A stretch of 64,000 bases of DNA from Thiohalophilus sp. (GTDB lineage: Bacteria > Pseudomonadota > Gammaproteobacteria > UBA6429 > Thiohalophilaceae): contig NZ_JAXHMV010000002.1 in NCBI RefSeq assembly GCF_034521165.1, forward strand, positions 124,001 to 188,000, written 5' to 3'. Positions 40,899 through 49,698 of this stretch are shown piece after piece (position 1 is the first letter of the stretch; every line of letters begins with the position of its first letter). The notes below the pieces were generated by a model. That model was not told where the DNA came from, did not search any database, and saw only the letters and a program-made list of their open reading frames with translations. The translations under genes were made by a program, and so were the position numbers.

Positions 40899-41303
40899 TC
40901 AAACAACCAGTTTTTGTTGTAACTCCCCCGGAATCGCGCGCGGCCTGAACGTTAACGCATCCAGGCTGGCGATTTTGACTTCGCCATCACACAACAGGAC
41001 ATTGCCCGCTTCACGGTATATGGCCTGGGCGAACGTCAGGCTGGCCTTGCCGGCTTCCGCCACACGGGCACTGACGACCAGTTTTTCGTTAAACCGGGCC
41101 GGCTGACGATAATCGACCGTCACCCGGCGTACGGCAAATAAGACATTGTGTTGCGCGATGAGTTCATCCTGTTCAAAACCCAGCTTGCGCAACCACTCGG
41201 TACGGGCCCGCTCCATGAATTTGAGATAATTGGCGTAATACACCACCCCACCGGCATCCGTATCTTCGTAATAAACCCGCACCGGCCACAGGAACTCGTT
41301 CAC
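40899..41303 (-). CDS. ybgC: Tol-Pal-associated acyl-CoA thioesterase YbgC
   Basis: A 134-residue hotdog-fold thioesterase. The catalytic motif is VYYEDTDAGGVVYYANYLKF (Asp about residue 16). ERARTEWLRKLGFEQ and VDYRQPARFNEKLVV follow, all standard for YbgC. Its physiological substrate is debated. It heads the tol-pal series on this strand. Confidence 0.96.
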   Translation of the reverse strand: MNEFLWPVRVYYEDTDAGGVVYYANYLKFMERARTEWLRKLGFEQDELIAQHNVLFAVRRVTVDYRQPARFNEKLVVSARVAEAGKASLTFAQAIYREAGNVLLCDGEVKIASLDALTFRPRAIPGELQQKLVV

Positions 41304-41326
41304 GATTCCTTACTCCAAAAAACTTT

Positions 41327-41485
41327 AACGCAGAGGCGCAAAGGCGCAGAGAACGCAAAGACTTTCAGGAAAATGGCCGCATTGATTTGATGAACGACTC
41401 TGTAAATTCCGATATCCGTTGTTGAAATCATCTCTGACAAAACCAATAAAACTCTGCGATCTTTGCGTCTTTGCGCCTCTGCGTT
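41327..41485. repeat. Short-unit hairpin repeat, copy 9
   Basis: The arms are AACGCAGAGGCGCAAAGGCG and following units (41327-41360), and the complement ending GCGTCTTTGCGCCTCTGCGTT (41452-41485). The roughly 90-bp loop has no gene. It lies between ruvB and ybgC. Confidence 0.88.
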
Positions 41486-41497
41486 GAAAAATTATTT

Positions 41498-42544
41498 TTA
41501 TTGATTGTCGAAAAGTTCAAGGGAACTGGCCGCGGTTTCTGTCGCCGGCGCCGGCAGGCCGAAGTGGAGATAGGCATGGCGGGTGGCCATGCGCCCGCGC
41601 GGGGTGCGCATCATAAAGCCCTGCTGGATCAGGTAGGGTTCGAGCACGTCCTCGATGGTGCCGCGTTCCTCGCCGATGGCGGCGGCCAAGTTGTCAATGC
41701 CCACCGGTCCGCCGCTGAATTTTTCGATGATGGTCAGCAGCAGTTTGCGATCCATCATGTCAAAACCGTGGTTATCCACATCCAGCATATCCAGCGCCTC
41801 GTGGGCCACGGCGGCGCTGATGCGCCCGTCCGATTTGACCTGGGCGTAGTCGCGTACGCGGCGTAGCAAGCGGTTGGTTATGCGCGGTGTGCCACGGGAG
41901 CGCCGGGCAATCTCCAGGGCGCCCTCATCCTCAATCTCCACCTCGAGAATCTGCGCGGAACGACGCACGATACGCAAGAGATCGTCCGGGCTGTAAAATT
42001 CCAGCCGCTGCACAATCCCGAAACGATCCCGCAGGGGCGAGGTGAGCAGGCCGGCACGGGTAGTGGCGCCGACCAGGGTAAAAGGCGGCAGATCCAGCTT
42101 GATGGAACGGGCTGCCGGCCCCTCGCCGATCATGATGTCGATCTGGTAATCCTCCATGGCCGGATAGAGGATCTCCTCAACCACGGGACTGAGGCGATGG
42201 ATTTCGTCCACAAACAGGACATCGTGGGGTTCCAGATTGGTCAGCAATGCCGCCAGATCGCCGGGGCGTTCCAGCACGGGCCCCGCGGAGTGTTTCATGT
42301 TTACCCCCAGCTCGTTGGCGATAATATGCGAGAGCGTGGTCTTGCCCAGCCCGGGAGGCCCGAAGATCAGCACATGGTCCAGTGACTCGCCGCGGTTGCG
42401 CGCCGCCTCGATGAAAATCCCCATCTGCTCGCGCACCGCCGCCTGGCCCACATAATCGGCCAGCCTGGCGGGCCGGATGGCCCGGTCCAGGGCATCCTCG
42501 GCGCCCTGCTGGTGGGCGGCAATCAGGCGATCGTTTTCAATCAT
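41498..42544 (-). CDS. ruvB: Holliday junction branch migration ATPase RuvB
   Basis: The AAA+ motor of RuvAB branch migration. The 348-residue protein shows RPARLADYVGQAAVREQMGI (about 25-44), Walker A HVLIFGPPGLGKTTLSH (about 57-73), Walker B DVLFVDEIHRLSPVVEE, sensor GATTRAGLLTSPLRDRFG, and the C-terminal winged helix with GYIxRTPRGRMAT-like FMMRTPRGRMATRHAYLH. Follows ruvA by 36 bp. Confidence 0.98.
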   Translation of the reverse strand: MIENDRLIAAHQQGAEDALDRAIRPARLADYVGQAAVREQMGIFIEAARNRGESLDHVLIFGPPGLGKTTLSHIIANELGVNMKHSAGPVLERPGDLAALLTNLEPHDVLFVDEIHRLSPVVEEILYPAMEDYQIDIMIGEGPAARSIKLDLPPFTLVGATTRAGLLTSPLRDRFGIVQRLEFYSPDDLLRIVRRSAQILEVEIEDEGALEIARRSRGTPRITNRLLRRVRDYAQVKSDGRISAAVAHEALDMLDVDNHGFDMMDRKLLLTIIEKFSGGPVGIDNLAAAIGEERGTIEDVLEPYLIQQGFMMRTPRGRMATRHAYLHFGLPAPATETAASSLELFDNQ

Positions 42545-42580
42545 CGGGTTCCAGGAGCCTGTGTTGGAATAATTATAATA

Positions 42581-43195
42581 TCAACGACTTACCGCCGCCT
42601 TGAGGGCGGCGCGGATAATATCTTCACTGTTTCGGCCCTCGCTGTCCACCGACTGGACCATACGAGAAGCTTCCTGGGGCTTGTAGCCCAGAGCAATCAG
42701 GGCGCTGACCGCCTCCCGGTCGGCCTCCTGCGAGCCGGCCGCGGGGGCCACGCCCCCGGCTGGCGGCGTGGCCGCCAGCTCCTCGTCCTCCCAGTCGGCC
42801 AGCCGATCGCGCATCTCCATGATCAGCCGTTCGGCGGTCTTTTTACCCACTCCGGGCAACTGGACCAGGCTGCGGCTGTCGTTGTCGTGCACGCAACGGG
42901 CAAATTCGCCGGCGCTCATACCCGAAAGAATCGCCAGGGCCAGCTTGGCCCCCACGCCGTTCACCCGGATCAGACTGCGGAACAGACGCCGTTCCTGTTC
43001 GCTCGCGAATCCGTACAGCTGCTGTGCATCCTCGCGCACCACCAGATGGGTTTGCAGGGTCACCGGCTGGTTCAGCTCCGGCAACTGGTAAAAGGTCGAC
43101 ATGGGCGCCTCGATCTCATAGCCCACCCCGTGCACGTCCACCAGCAACTGCGGCGGCTGCTTGCTGACCAGAATCCCCTGAATACGCCCGATCAC
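42581..43195 (-). CDS. ruvA: Holliday junction branch migration protein RuvA
   Basis: Binds four-way junctions as a tetramer and loads RuvB. The 204-residue protein begins MIGRIQGILVSKQPPQLLVD and has the helix-hairpin-helix regions (LIRVNGVGAKLALAILSGM, LVQLPGVGKKTAERLIMEM). A variable linker with a Pro/Ala run (AATPPAGGVAPAAG) follows, then domain III (AVSALIALGYKPQEASRMVQ). Separated from ruvC by a hairpin repeat rather than overlapping it as in many relatives. Confidence 0.98.
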   Translation of the reverse strand: MIGRIQGILVSKQPPQLLVDVHGVGYEIEAPMSTFYQLPELNQPVTLQTHLVVREDAQQLYGFASEQERRLFRSLIRVNGVGAKLALAILSGMSAGEFARCVHDNDSRSLVQLPGVGKKTAERLIMEMRDRLADWEDEELAATPPAGGVAPAAGSQEADREAVSALIALGYKPQEASRMVQSVDSEGRNSEDIIRAALKAAVSR

Positions 43196-43253
43196 CTGTT
43201 AACTCCTGCCTGGATTTTGTCTAACTGTACCATTTCTTGAGTTCTCTGGAATT

Positions 43254-43478
43254 AACGCGGAGGTCGCGGAGGCGCAAAGACGCGGAGACAAAATTTTCTG
43301 GATTTGGCTCACGGCAGGACCTACCTCACAACAGACACACTTCTCAGCTCAGAATGGCCCGGAATGATGAAAATCCTGAAACTTGTCTTCAGTAAATACG
43401 ACTCAAGTCAGTTCTGGATCTGAAGGAAATAAAATCATGTCTTCTCTGCGACTCCGCGTCTCCGCGCCCTCCGCGTTA
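43254..43478. repeat. Short-unit hairpin repeat, copy 10 (longest loop)
   Basis: The arms lie at 43254-43288 (AACGCGGAGG, TCGCGGAGG, CGCAAAGACGCGGAG units) and 43445-43478 (CTCTGCGACTCCGCGTCTCC and following units). The loop of about 155 bp is not an open gene. Lies between ruvC and ruvA, two genes of one pathway. Confidence 0.87.
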
Positions 43479-43494
43479 TTTCCCAGAAACCTCG

Positions 43495-44022
43495 CTATCG
43501 ACGCCGGCGCAAACGACGCACATCGGGCGGCAACCGGGATGATAACTCCTGCATGCTCTGACGCAGATGGGCATGGCAGAGCGCCACGGCCAGGGCATCG
43601 GCGGCATCTTCCTGGGGCAGCTTGTTAAGCCCGAGCAGATGCTGGACCATGTGCTGAACCTGCGCCTTGGCGGCACTGCCCTTGCCGACAATGGCCTTTT
43701 TGATTTCCCGCGGACTGTATTCACTCATGGGCAGGGAACGCAGCGCGACCATGCTGATCGCCGCGCCCCGGGCCTGACCCAGTTTGAGCGCGGAATCGGG
43801 ATTGCGGTGCATGAATACCTGCTCGATCGCCACCTCGTCGGGACGATGCTCCTCGAGCAGGGCCTCAATCCCCTGACAGATGGTTTTCAGGCGGGTATCC
43901 AGGGTGCCATCGGCGGTGCGTATGCAGCCGCTGCTGATCCACAGGGCGCGCGATCCCTGCATCTCGATGATGCCAAAGCCGGTCAATCGGGAACCGGGGT
44001 CAATGCCCAGAATACGTGCCAT
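43495..44022 (-). CDS. ruvC: Crossover junction endodeoxyribonuclease RuvC
   Basis: Resolves Holliday junctions by symmetric cleavage. The 175-residue protein has the catalytic acids in ILGIDPGSRLTGFGII (Asp about 7), VAIEQVFMHRNPDSALKLGQ (Glu about 66), and the last cluster EDAADALAVALCHAH (about 138-152). Start ATG at 44022. Followed by ruvA and ruvB on the same strand. Confidence 0.97.
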   Translation of the reverse strand: MARILGIDPGSRLTGFGIIEMQGSRALWISSGCIRTADGTLDTRLKTICQGIEALLEEHRPDEVAIEQVFMHRNPDSALKLGQARGAAISMVALRSLPMSEYSPREIKKAIVGKGSAAKAQVQHMVQHLLGLNKLPQEDAADALAVALCHAHLRQSMQELSSRLPPDVRRLRRRR

Positions 44023-44107
44023 TCAAAAAGAGTACAGGATACCGGCAGCCGAGAAAACGGTTTTCAGGCTGCTTCGACGTCCGCGGCAGCTCAGAGGGCG
44101 GCTTTTT

Positions 44108-44189
44108 AACGCAGAGGCGCTCGGGTAATTTTGAATTTTTAATGTTGAATTTTGAATGGAATCTGGGTCTGCAATTCAAAATTACATAA
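44108..44189. repeat. Incomplete hairpin repeat, copy 11
   Basis: A short left arm AACGCAGAGGCGCTCGGG (44108-44125) is followed by the typical 7-bp A/T-rich units AATTTTG, AATTTTT, AATGTTG, AATTTTG and the matching AATTCAAAATTAC. The G/C-rich right arm is missing. It ends at the yebC stop codon. Confidence 0.7.
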
Positions 44190-44191
44190 GG

Positions 44192-44941
44192 TCACTGGCC
44201 GAGTTGTTCGAGGACTTCGTCGGAGAAGTCGGCGTTGGTGTAGACGTTCTGCACGTCGTCCTGGTCTTCGAGCATGTCCATCAGTTTCATCACCTGCTCG
44301 GCTTCTTCCAGCGGCAAATCGACGCTGGTGGCGGCGCGCATGGTCACTTCCGCCATTTCCGGCTCCAGACCCGCCGCCTGCATGGCGCTTTTGACATCGA
44401 GAAAGTCTTCCGGGGCGGTCGTCACTTCGATGCTGCCATCCTCGCTGGTGACCACGTCCTCGGCGCCCGCCTCCAGGCCCGCTTCCATGAGGGTCTCCTC
44501 ATCGCTGCCGGGTGGAAAACTCAGCGTGCCCAGTTTGGAAAACAGATAGGCCACCGAGCCGTCGGTACCGAGGTTGCCACCGTTTTTGGTAAAGGCATGA
44601 CGCACCTCCGAGACGGTGCGGTTACGGTTGTCGGTCAGGCAGTCGACCATGATCGCCACCCCGCCGGGGCCGTAACCTTCGTAGCGGACCGCTTCATAAC
44701 TGGCGCCGTCCTGATCGCCGCTGCCGCGCTTGATGGCCCGCTCAATGGTGTCCTTGGTCATATTGGACGACAGCGCCTTGTCGATGGCCGTACGCAGGCG
44801 CGGGTTGGTTTCCGGATCACCGCCCCCTTCGCGGGCCGAGACGGTGATCTCGCGAATCAGTTTGGTGAACAGCTTGCCCCGACGGGCGTCCTGCGCGGCC
44901 TTGCGATGACGGATATTGGCCCATTTACTGTGTCCGGCCAT
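44192..44941 (-). CDS. yebC: YebC/PmpR family protein (TACO1 homologue)
   Basis: A 249-residue cytoplasmic protein. It begins MAGHSKWANIRHRKAAQDAR and has the family blocks GKLFTKLIREITVSAREGGG and YEGYGPGGVAIMVDCLTDNR. Members act in translation, relieving ribosome stalling at proline stretches, and have also been described as DNA-binding regulators; sequence cannot separate these. AGGTGG lies 5-10 bases before the ATG at 44941. yebC-ruvCAB linkage is conserved. Confidence 0.96.
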   Translation of the reverse strand: MAGHSKWANIRHRKAAQDARRGKLFTKLIREITVSAREGGGDPETNPRLRTAIDKALSSNMTKDTIERAIKRGSGDQDGASYEAVRYEGYGPGGVAIMVDCLTDNRNRTVSEVRHAFTKNGGNLGTDGSVAYLFSKLGTLSFPPGSDEETLMEAGLEAGAEDVVTSEDGSIEVTTAPEDFLDVKSAMQAAGLEPEMAEVTMRAATSVDLPLEEAEQVMKLMDMLEDQDDVQNVYTNADFSDEVLEQLGQ

Positions 44942-44995
44942 GACCACCTCTTGATGTTCCGTTAGCTTTCGACAGCGGGGATCTTAACATTAAAG

Positions 44996-45127
44996 TAGGC
45001 AGTTGGCAGTTGGCAGTTGGCAGTTGGCAGTTGGCAGTTGGCAGTTGGCAGTTGGCAGTTGGCAGAATTCTAATTCAGTTTTTTGCTGTCAACTGCCATC
45101 TGATGACTGCAAACTGACGACTAACTA
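44996..45127. repeat. Hairpin with 7-bp-unit arms (TTGGCAG times 9; CTGNNAN)
   Basis: The left arm is TAGGCAG then nine perfect TTGGCAG units (45003-45065). The right arm is in register CTGTCAA, CTGCCAT, CTGATGA, CTGCAAA, CTGACGA, CTAACTA (45086-45127). The last unit contains the stop codon of the FHA gene on the minus strand, so the array reaches the end of the coding sequence. The same unit types occur near 32.4-32.5 kb. Confidence 0.9.
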
Positions 45128-45480
45128 TCGGGGAGGTAGATGGCAGTCTGTTCGTAGTGTTCGTCGTCGGCACCGCTGTCGAAGGTGAATTCGTGGCTGC
45201 CGATCTTGATCACGTCGCCGTGTTTGAGCAGCTGGCGAATGATTTTGCTGTCATTGACAATGGTGCCGTTGGTGCTGCCGAGGTCTTCGAGATAGACATC
45301 GTAGTAGTTTTCGAGATAGTCGTTCGGCTTGAGGACCAGCCGGGCATGGCGGCCACTGACGGCCGGATCATCCAGCTGAATCTCGTTACCGGCCTGGCGG
45401 CCGATATTCATTTCCTTGCGGTCAAACTCGTAACTGCTCAGGGTCAACCCTTCATGTTTGAGTAGTAATTTTGCCGGCAT
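45121..45480 (-). CDS. FHA-domain protein, single domain
   Basis: A 119-residue protein consisting almost entirely of one forkhead-associated domain, which binds phosphothreonine peptides. The motifs are MNIGRQAGNEIQLDDPAVSG (about 24-43, with the conserved GR and SGRHA) and YLEDLGSTNGTIVND (about 64-78). It is the last gene of a kinase, phosphatase, FHA, FHA series, so its ligand is probably the upstream kinase or a kinase substrate. The stop lies inside a 7-bp repeat array. Confidence 0.92.
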   Translation of the reverse strand: MPAKLLLKHEGLTLSSYEFDRKEMNIGRQAGNEIQLDDPAVSGRHARLVLKPNDYLENYYDVYLEDLGSTNGTIVNDSKIIRQLLKHGDVIKIGSHEFTFDSGADDEHYEQTAIYLPDS

Positions 45481-45491
45481 CGCGCTTTGCC

Positions 45492-46142
45492 TCAGGCTTC
45501 CTCAAAACGCATCTGGGTATTGGAGACCTCGATCACGTCACCGGGGTTCAGCTGCAGACTTTCGCTTTTCAGTGGCTGACCATTAATGACAGGCGGCTGG
45601 CTGGCGGTGCCGCTGCCACTCATGCGCATCAAAAAGTAGTTCTGGCCGCGCCGGGCGATGACCGCCATTTGCGAGCCCGGGGTTCCCAAAGTGGTATAGG
45701 GTTTGGTCAACGGCAGGCTCTCACCCGACTTGGCGCCGGAGAGCACTTTCACCTGGTAGCTTTTGGGCGGCGGTGCCGATGGCTGTGCGGGGGCGGACGC
45801 CTTTCCGGCCGAACCGCTATCCGCGGAAATAATGACGGTGCTTTCAAAATCCTCGGCGTTATCATCCACGTATTTGAATTCATGGCGACCGATACGCACC
45901 ACGTCACCATGATTGAGCTGTCGCTTGTTGACTTTTTTGCCGTTGAGCAGTATCCCGTTGGTGCTGTTCAGGTCCTCGATATACGCATGCTGCAGCATCA
46001 GGAAAGCGGCATGATTACCGCTGACGGTCGGATCATCGAGCTGCACATCGTTGTTGGGCTTGCGCCCGACGGTCATCCGTTCCTTGCTCAGCGGATATTC
46101 CTTCACGACCGCGCCGTTGTGGGTCAATATAATTCTTGCCAT
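45492..46142 (-). CDS. FHA-domain protein with second FHA-like module
   Basis: A 216-residue protein. The N-terminal FHA domain has MTVGRKPNNDVQLDDPTVSG, SGNHAAF and YIEDLNSTNGILLNGKK (about 22-70). A Ser/Ala/Pro-rich linker follows (about 100-125). The C-terminal region (KVLSGAKSGESLPLTKPYTT and LNPGDVIEVSNTQMRFEEA) looks like a second, degenerate FHA fold lacking the SxxH and STNG residues. Start ATG at 46142. It acts with the neighbouring kinase and phosphatase by inference from synteny. Confidence 0.9.
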   Translation of the reverse strand: MARIILTHNGAVVKEYPLSKERMTVGRKPNNDVQLDDPTVSGNHAAFLMLQHAYIEDLNSTNGILLNGKKVNKRQLNHGDVVRIGRHEFKYVDDNAEDFESTVIISADSGSAGKASAPAQPSAPPPKSYQVKVLSGAKSGESLPLTKPYTTLGTPGSQMAVIARRGQNYFLMRMSGSGTASQPPVINGQPLKSESLQLNPGDVIEVSNTQMRFEEA

Positions 46143-46164
46143 TTCCAAAGAGCTCCGCTCAGGA

Positions 46165-46974
46165 TTAATCATCTTCTAATCCGCTGGAATCGGAAAAAGC
46201 CTGTTGCAGGCATACCAGCACTATTGAAATATTGTCCTTGCCGCCCTTGTCGTTTGCAAGCCCGACAAGTGCCTGTGTTGCTTCTTCAAGATTACAGCCA
46301 TCGGTCTTGGAACGGTAGTCCCGCAGCAGGCTCATAATCTCCTCGTCACTGACAAGGTCCGTCAACCCGTCGGTACACATGAGATACATGTCATTGTGGC
46401 TAACATTGTATTCCGTAACATCCACATCCACTGTGTCGGCAATCCCCAGCGCCCGGGTGATCAGGTTACGGCTGGCCGACAACTGGGCTTCTTCCTGGCT
46501 CAGATAGCCATTATCCACCATTTCCTGTACCAGGGAATGGTCGGTGGTGATTTGCTCGAGTTTGTCATCCCGCAGTCGATAGGCGCGGGAATCGCCCACA
46601 TGGGCGCTGATAACCCGATCGCCCTGGAACAGGGTCAGGACAATGGTTGTCCCCATACCATTATAAGCAAAGTTTTCCCGCGCCTCGCGGTTAATCTCGT
46701 CATTGGCATAGATAATCGCCTCGCGCACCGCATCGCACAAATCAATATTGTGACTGACCTGCATATCCGGGTCCAGCACATCGCGCAGGGCCTCCTGAAT
46801 ACTGTTGACGGCAATTTCGCTGGCCACTTCGCCGGCATTGTGGCCGCCCATGCCGTCAGCCACGATCACCAGCCCGAGATCCTTGTCCCAGGCGATGTGA
46901 TCCTCATTGTGTTCACGCATCTGGCCGACGTCCGAGACTCCGTAAATAACCAGTTTTGCCGAATCACCCAACAT
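46165..46974 (-). CDS. PP2C-family Ser/Thr protein phosphatase
   Basis: A 269-residue metal-dependent phosphatase of the Stp1/PrpC type. The motifs are SDVGQMREHNEDHI (about 14-27), VIVADGMGGHNAGEVAS (about 37-53), AYNGMGTTIVLTLFQGD, SAHVGDSRAYRLRDDKL, MCTDGLTDLVSD and GGKDNISIVLV (about 243-253). It should reverse phosphorylation by the kinase encoded 14 bases upstream. Ends 22 bases before the next FHA gene. Confidence 0.96.
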   Translation of the reverse strand: MLGDSAKLVIYGVSDVGQMREHNEDHIAWDKDLGLVIVADGMGGHNAGEVASEIAVNSIQEALRDVLDPDMQVSHNIDLCDAVREAIIYANDEINREARENFAYNGMGTTIVLTLFQGDRVISAHVGDSRAYRLRDDKLEQITTDHSLVQEMVDNGYLSQEEAQLSASRNLITRALGIADTVDVDVTEYNVSHNDMYLMCTDGLTDLVSDEEIMSLLRDYRSKTDGCNLEEATQALVGLANDKGGKDNISIVLVCLQQAFSDSSGLEDD

Positions 46975-46987
46975 TGATTTTCCTACC

Positions 46988-49522
46988 CTAATGCTTCTTG
47001 GTTAACCGTTCCCGACAACGGGTCAGGGCCTTGGCCATCTGCGCGCCACTTTGGAACCGGCGTTCCAGTTCCTTGTGCAGTGCCTTGTTAATAACCTGGC
47101 TGACACAGGACGGCAGATCCGGACGGAACATACGAATGTCCGGGTGTTTCTCATTGGCAATCTTGTACATCAGACTGGCCAGTGAATCGGCAATAAACGG
47201 CAGCTCGCCGGTGAGCATCTGATACAAAGTGACGCCCAGGGAAAACAGATCCGAACGCCCATCCACCTTGGCACCGGCCAGTTGTTCCGGTGACATATAA
47301 GACGGGCTGCCGAGGATGGTACCGGTTTTGGTCTTGCTGGTATCGGTCAAACAGGCCACGCCAAAGTCGGTCACCTTGACGACACCGTTATCCCGGTCAT
47401 AGATCATATTCGCCGGTTTGATATCCCGGTGCACGACGCGCTCGTTATGCGCGTAATCCAGGGCCTCGGCCACCTGCACAATGACATCAAACGTTTCCTG
47501 AGCCGGCAACAATCCCTCCGACTTGGCATACGCCATCAGGTTCTCGCCCTTGAGATAGTCCATGGCAATATAAGAAAGATCCTGATCCTCACCGACATCA
47601 TAAATTGTCACGATATTGGGATGATGCAAGCGCCCGGCGGTTTCCGCTTCCCGGAAAAACCGTTCCTTCACATCCGCCAGTTTGTCACCCTCGAATTCCT
47701 GAGCCAGGCTCATGGTCTTGATCGCAACACTGCGGCCGATTTTCGGATCGTGGCCGAGATAGACCATGCCCATGGCGCCACGTCCCAGCTCGCTGTCGAT
47801 CACATAGCGGCCGATCATCGGTTTTTGCACGCCGGGGTTGCTGATAATCAGCGTGCCATCGGACGGCGCCGCACTCTTGCCACTCCCCACCACAAATTGT
47901 TCGGAAACTTCCCGGTTACGTTGTAACCGCTCCTGTACATCACTGAAATTCTCATCGTGCGAGGCAATATATTTGAATACCGCGACCGCTTTGTTGTACT
48001 GACGCTTGCGCTCATAATCCAGACCGAGGTTATACAACTGGTTTAACAACGAGGCATCGACAATGCAATGGCGGTATTTTTCAAAGGCCTGATCCAGCTG
48101 TCCCTGGGTGTGGTACTGCTGACCCAGGGCCTGGTTGGCCTCGGAAAGTTCCAGATGGATATGCTGCACCTGATCCTGCAAAAAATGCTTGGCACTGAGT
48201 ACCAGATGACCGAACAGCAATAAAGCCACCGGGGTCATCAGGGGCAACCACATGGAATGGGCCAGCATGGCTATGAAGTGGGCATTGAGCAGACCGATCA
48301 GAATGAGCGCGGTCAACGCCAGGCCCGTGCTGAGTCGAAAACGCGGCAGAACAAACATCAGATACAGACCGATGATCAGGATCAGCAGCCATTGTGCAAA
48401 ACTGGCCCATGGCGGCACCTCGAACAGATCGGCGCTTAACAGGCTGGAGACGCTGTGCGCCGAAGCCAGCACCGGCGGCATGGCTTCCCCAATCGGGGTT
48501 TGCAAATTACGGGTATATTGCGGCGCGGTCAGCCCGAGGAGAACAATTTTATTACGCAACAGCTCACTGTCGAGCTTGTCGTCCAACACATCAAAAATGG
48601 AAACCACCGGAAAGGCCGCCTTGCCTTCCTTGCCGCGGTAAAAGCGTGGATAGATACGCAGATTATCGTCGGTATTGATGTGCTGTTCGGCCAACTCAAC
48701 GCCCCGTTTCAGATGCACGTTAATCTGCGAGGAGTTCAGATTGCGGGTGCGCGCGGCCACCATCAGAGTGAAGGACGGCAGGTAATGCTCACCGTAACGG
48801 AACACCAGCGGTTCGGCACGCAGACTGGCCTGTCCGGCATTCCCGAGATTGATAACGCCGGCACCCCCGGAATATTCGGCCAGGGTTTCAATCGGCGGAT
48901 AGATACGATCGATCACCGGCACCGGCTCGGGCAAAAACGGCTGGTACCAGCGTTCGGGATCGGGGATACCGTTGACCTGTTCCAGCCGGTATTTGTGCAG
49001 GTAATCGGGAAGCTGGACATCACGGCGAGTCGCCCCGTTACCGGCGTAGGGGATCGCCAGCACCACCCGGCCCGCATAGCGCAGGGTATTGGCAAAGTCC
49101 TGATCGGTCTGCATCCGCTGCTCGGCCTGATTGGCCAGCTCGAGCAGGCGCCGATTGCCGCCCTGCGTTTGCAAGGCGTCTTTCAATTCCTGGAGATATT
49201 CAAGACCGATGGCGTTCTGCTCACCATCGAAGGGCAGGGCAAAACCGATCACCGAGGGCTTCATGGCGGCAATCTGGCGGGTCGCCCGGGCCAGAAGATC
49301 GCGCGGCCAGGGCCAGCCGCCGTGCTGGTCGACTGCCGCCTCGTCGATCGCCACCACCACCACGTTACGATCCACGGGCTGGCTGGCGGCAAACCGGGCG
49401 CCGAAATCATACCCCACGTTCTCCAGCGGCCGGGTGACATCGGTCACGCCGCCCAACAGGAAAAGCCCGGCCACAACGAGGCCGAGAAACCAGTCGGTTC
49501 GCCAGTAGGGTATCTGCTTCAC
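46988..49522 (-). CDS. CHASE2-sensor Ser/Thr protein kinase
   Basis: An 844-residue receptor-like kinase. An N-terminal membrane helix (FLGLVVAGLFLLGGV) precedes a periplasmic CHASE2 sensor (about 30-360; VVVVAIDEAAVDQHGGWPWP). Several further helices (about 370-450) lead to a short TPR-like stretch (about 465-540) and a C-terminal kinase domain (about 570-840). Kinase motifs are ELGRGAMGMVYLG, VAIKTM (Lys), VVHRDIKPANM, VTDFGVA and GSPSYMSPEQLAG. The orientation places the sensor outside and the kinase inside. The signal sensed is unknown. Heads an operon with phosphatase and two FHA genes. Confidence 0.94.
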   Translation of the reverse strand: MKQIPYWRTDWFLGLVVAGLFLLGGVTDVTRPLENVGYDFGARFAASQPVDRNVVVVAIDEAAVDQHGGWPWPRDLLARATRQIAAMKPSVIGFALPFDGEQNAIGLEYLQELKDALQTQGGNRRLLELANQAEQRMQTDQDFANTLRYAGRVVLAIPYAGNGATRRDVQLPDYLHKYRLEQVNGIPDPERWYQPFLPEPVPVIDRIYPPIETLAEYSGGAGVINLGNAGQASLRAEPLVFRYGEHYLPSFTLMVAARTRNLNSSQINVHLKRGVELAEQHINTDDNLRIYPRFYRGKEGKAAFPVVSIFDVLDDKLDSELLRNKIVLLGLTAPQYTRNLQTPIGEAMPPVLASAHSVSSLLSADLFEVPPWASFAQWLLILIIGLYLMFVLPRFRLSTGLALTALILIGLLNAHFIAMLAHSMWLPLMTPVALLLFGHLVLSAKHFLQDQVQHIHLELSEANQALGQQYHTQGQLDQAFEKYRHCIVDASLLNQLYNLGLDYERKRQYNKAVAVFKYIASHDENFSDVQERLQRNREVSEQFVVGSGKSAAPSDGTLIISNPGVQKPMIGRYVIDSELGRGAMGMVYLGHDPKIGRSVAIKTMSLAQEFEGDKLADVKERFFREAETAGRLHHPNIVTIYDVGEDQDLSYIAMDYLKGENLMAYAKSEGLLPAQETFDVIVQVAEALDYAHNERVVHRDIKPANMIYDRDNGVVKVTDFGVACLTDTSKTKTGTILGSPSYMSPEQLAGAKVDGRSDLFSLGVTLYQMLTGELPFIADSLASLMYKIANEKHPDIRMFRPDLPSCVSQVINKALHKELERRFQSGAQMAKALTRCRERLTKKH

Positions 49523-49698
49523 TCTTGCTCCATTACAACGGGCTTGTGATTATCGGTTTATGCCCGCCCGGTGCGGCCCGGGCCGCCGGGAATCTGCCAA
49601 TAGCCATTATCGGCAGAAAAGAGAATGACATGAGCTTGACTATTAATAAAAGTTACTAAAGGCTCAATCGCACAACTTGCGTGGCAACCGTGCCCTGC

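Noticed and set aside
45001..45190. A small plus-strand frame across the TTGGCAG array
   Set aside because: Its translation is an artefact of the 7-bp repeat and it has no support downstream.
48455..49549. A 364-codon plus-strand frame opposite the CHASE2 kinase gene
   Set aside because: Overlaps the kinase sensor region on the other strand and has no protein-family features.
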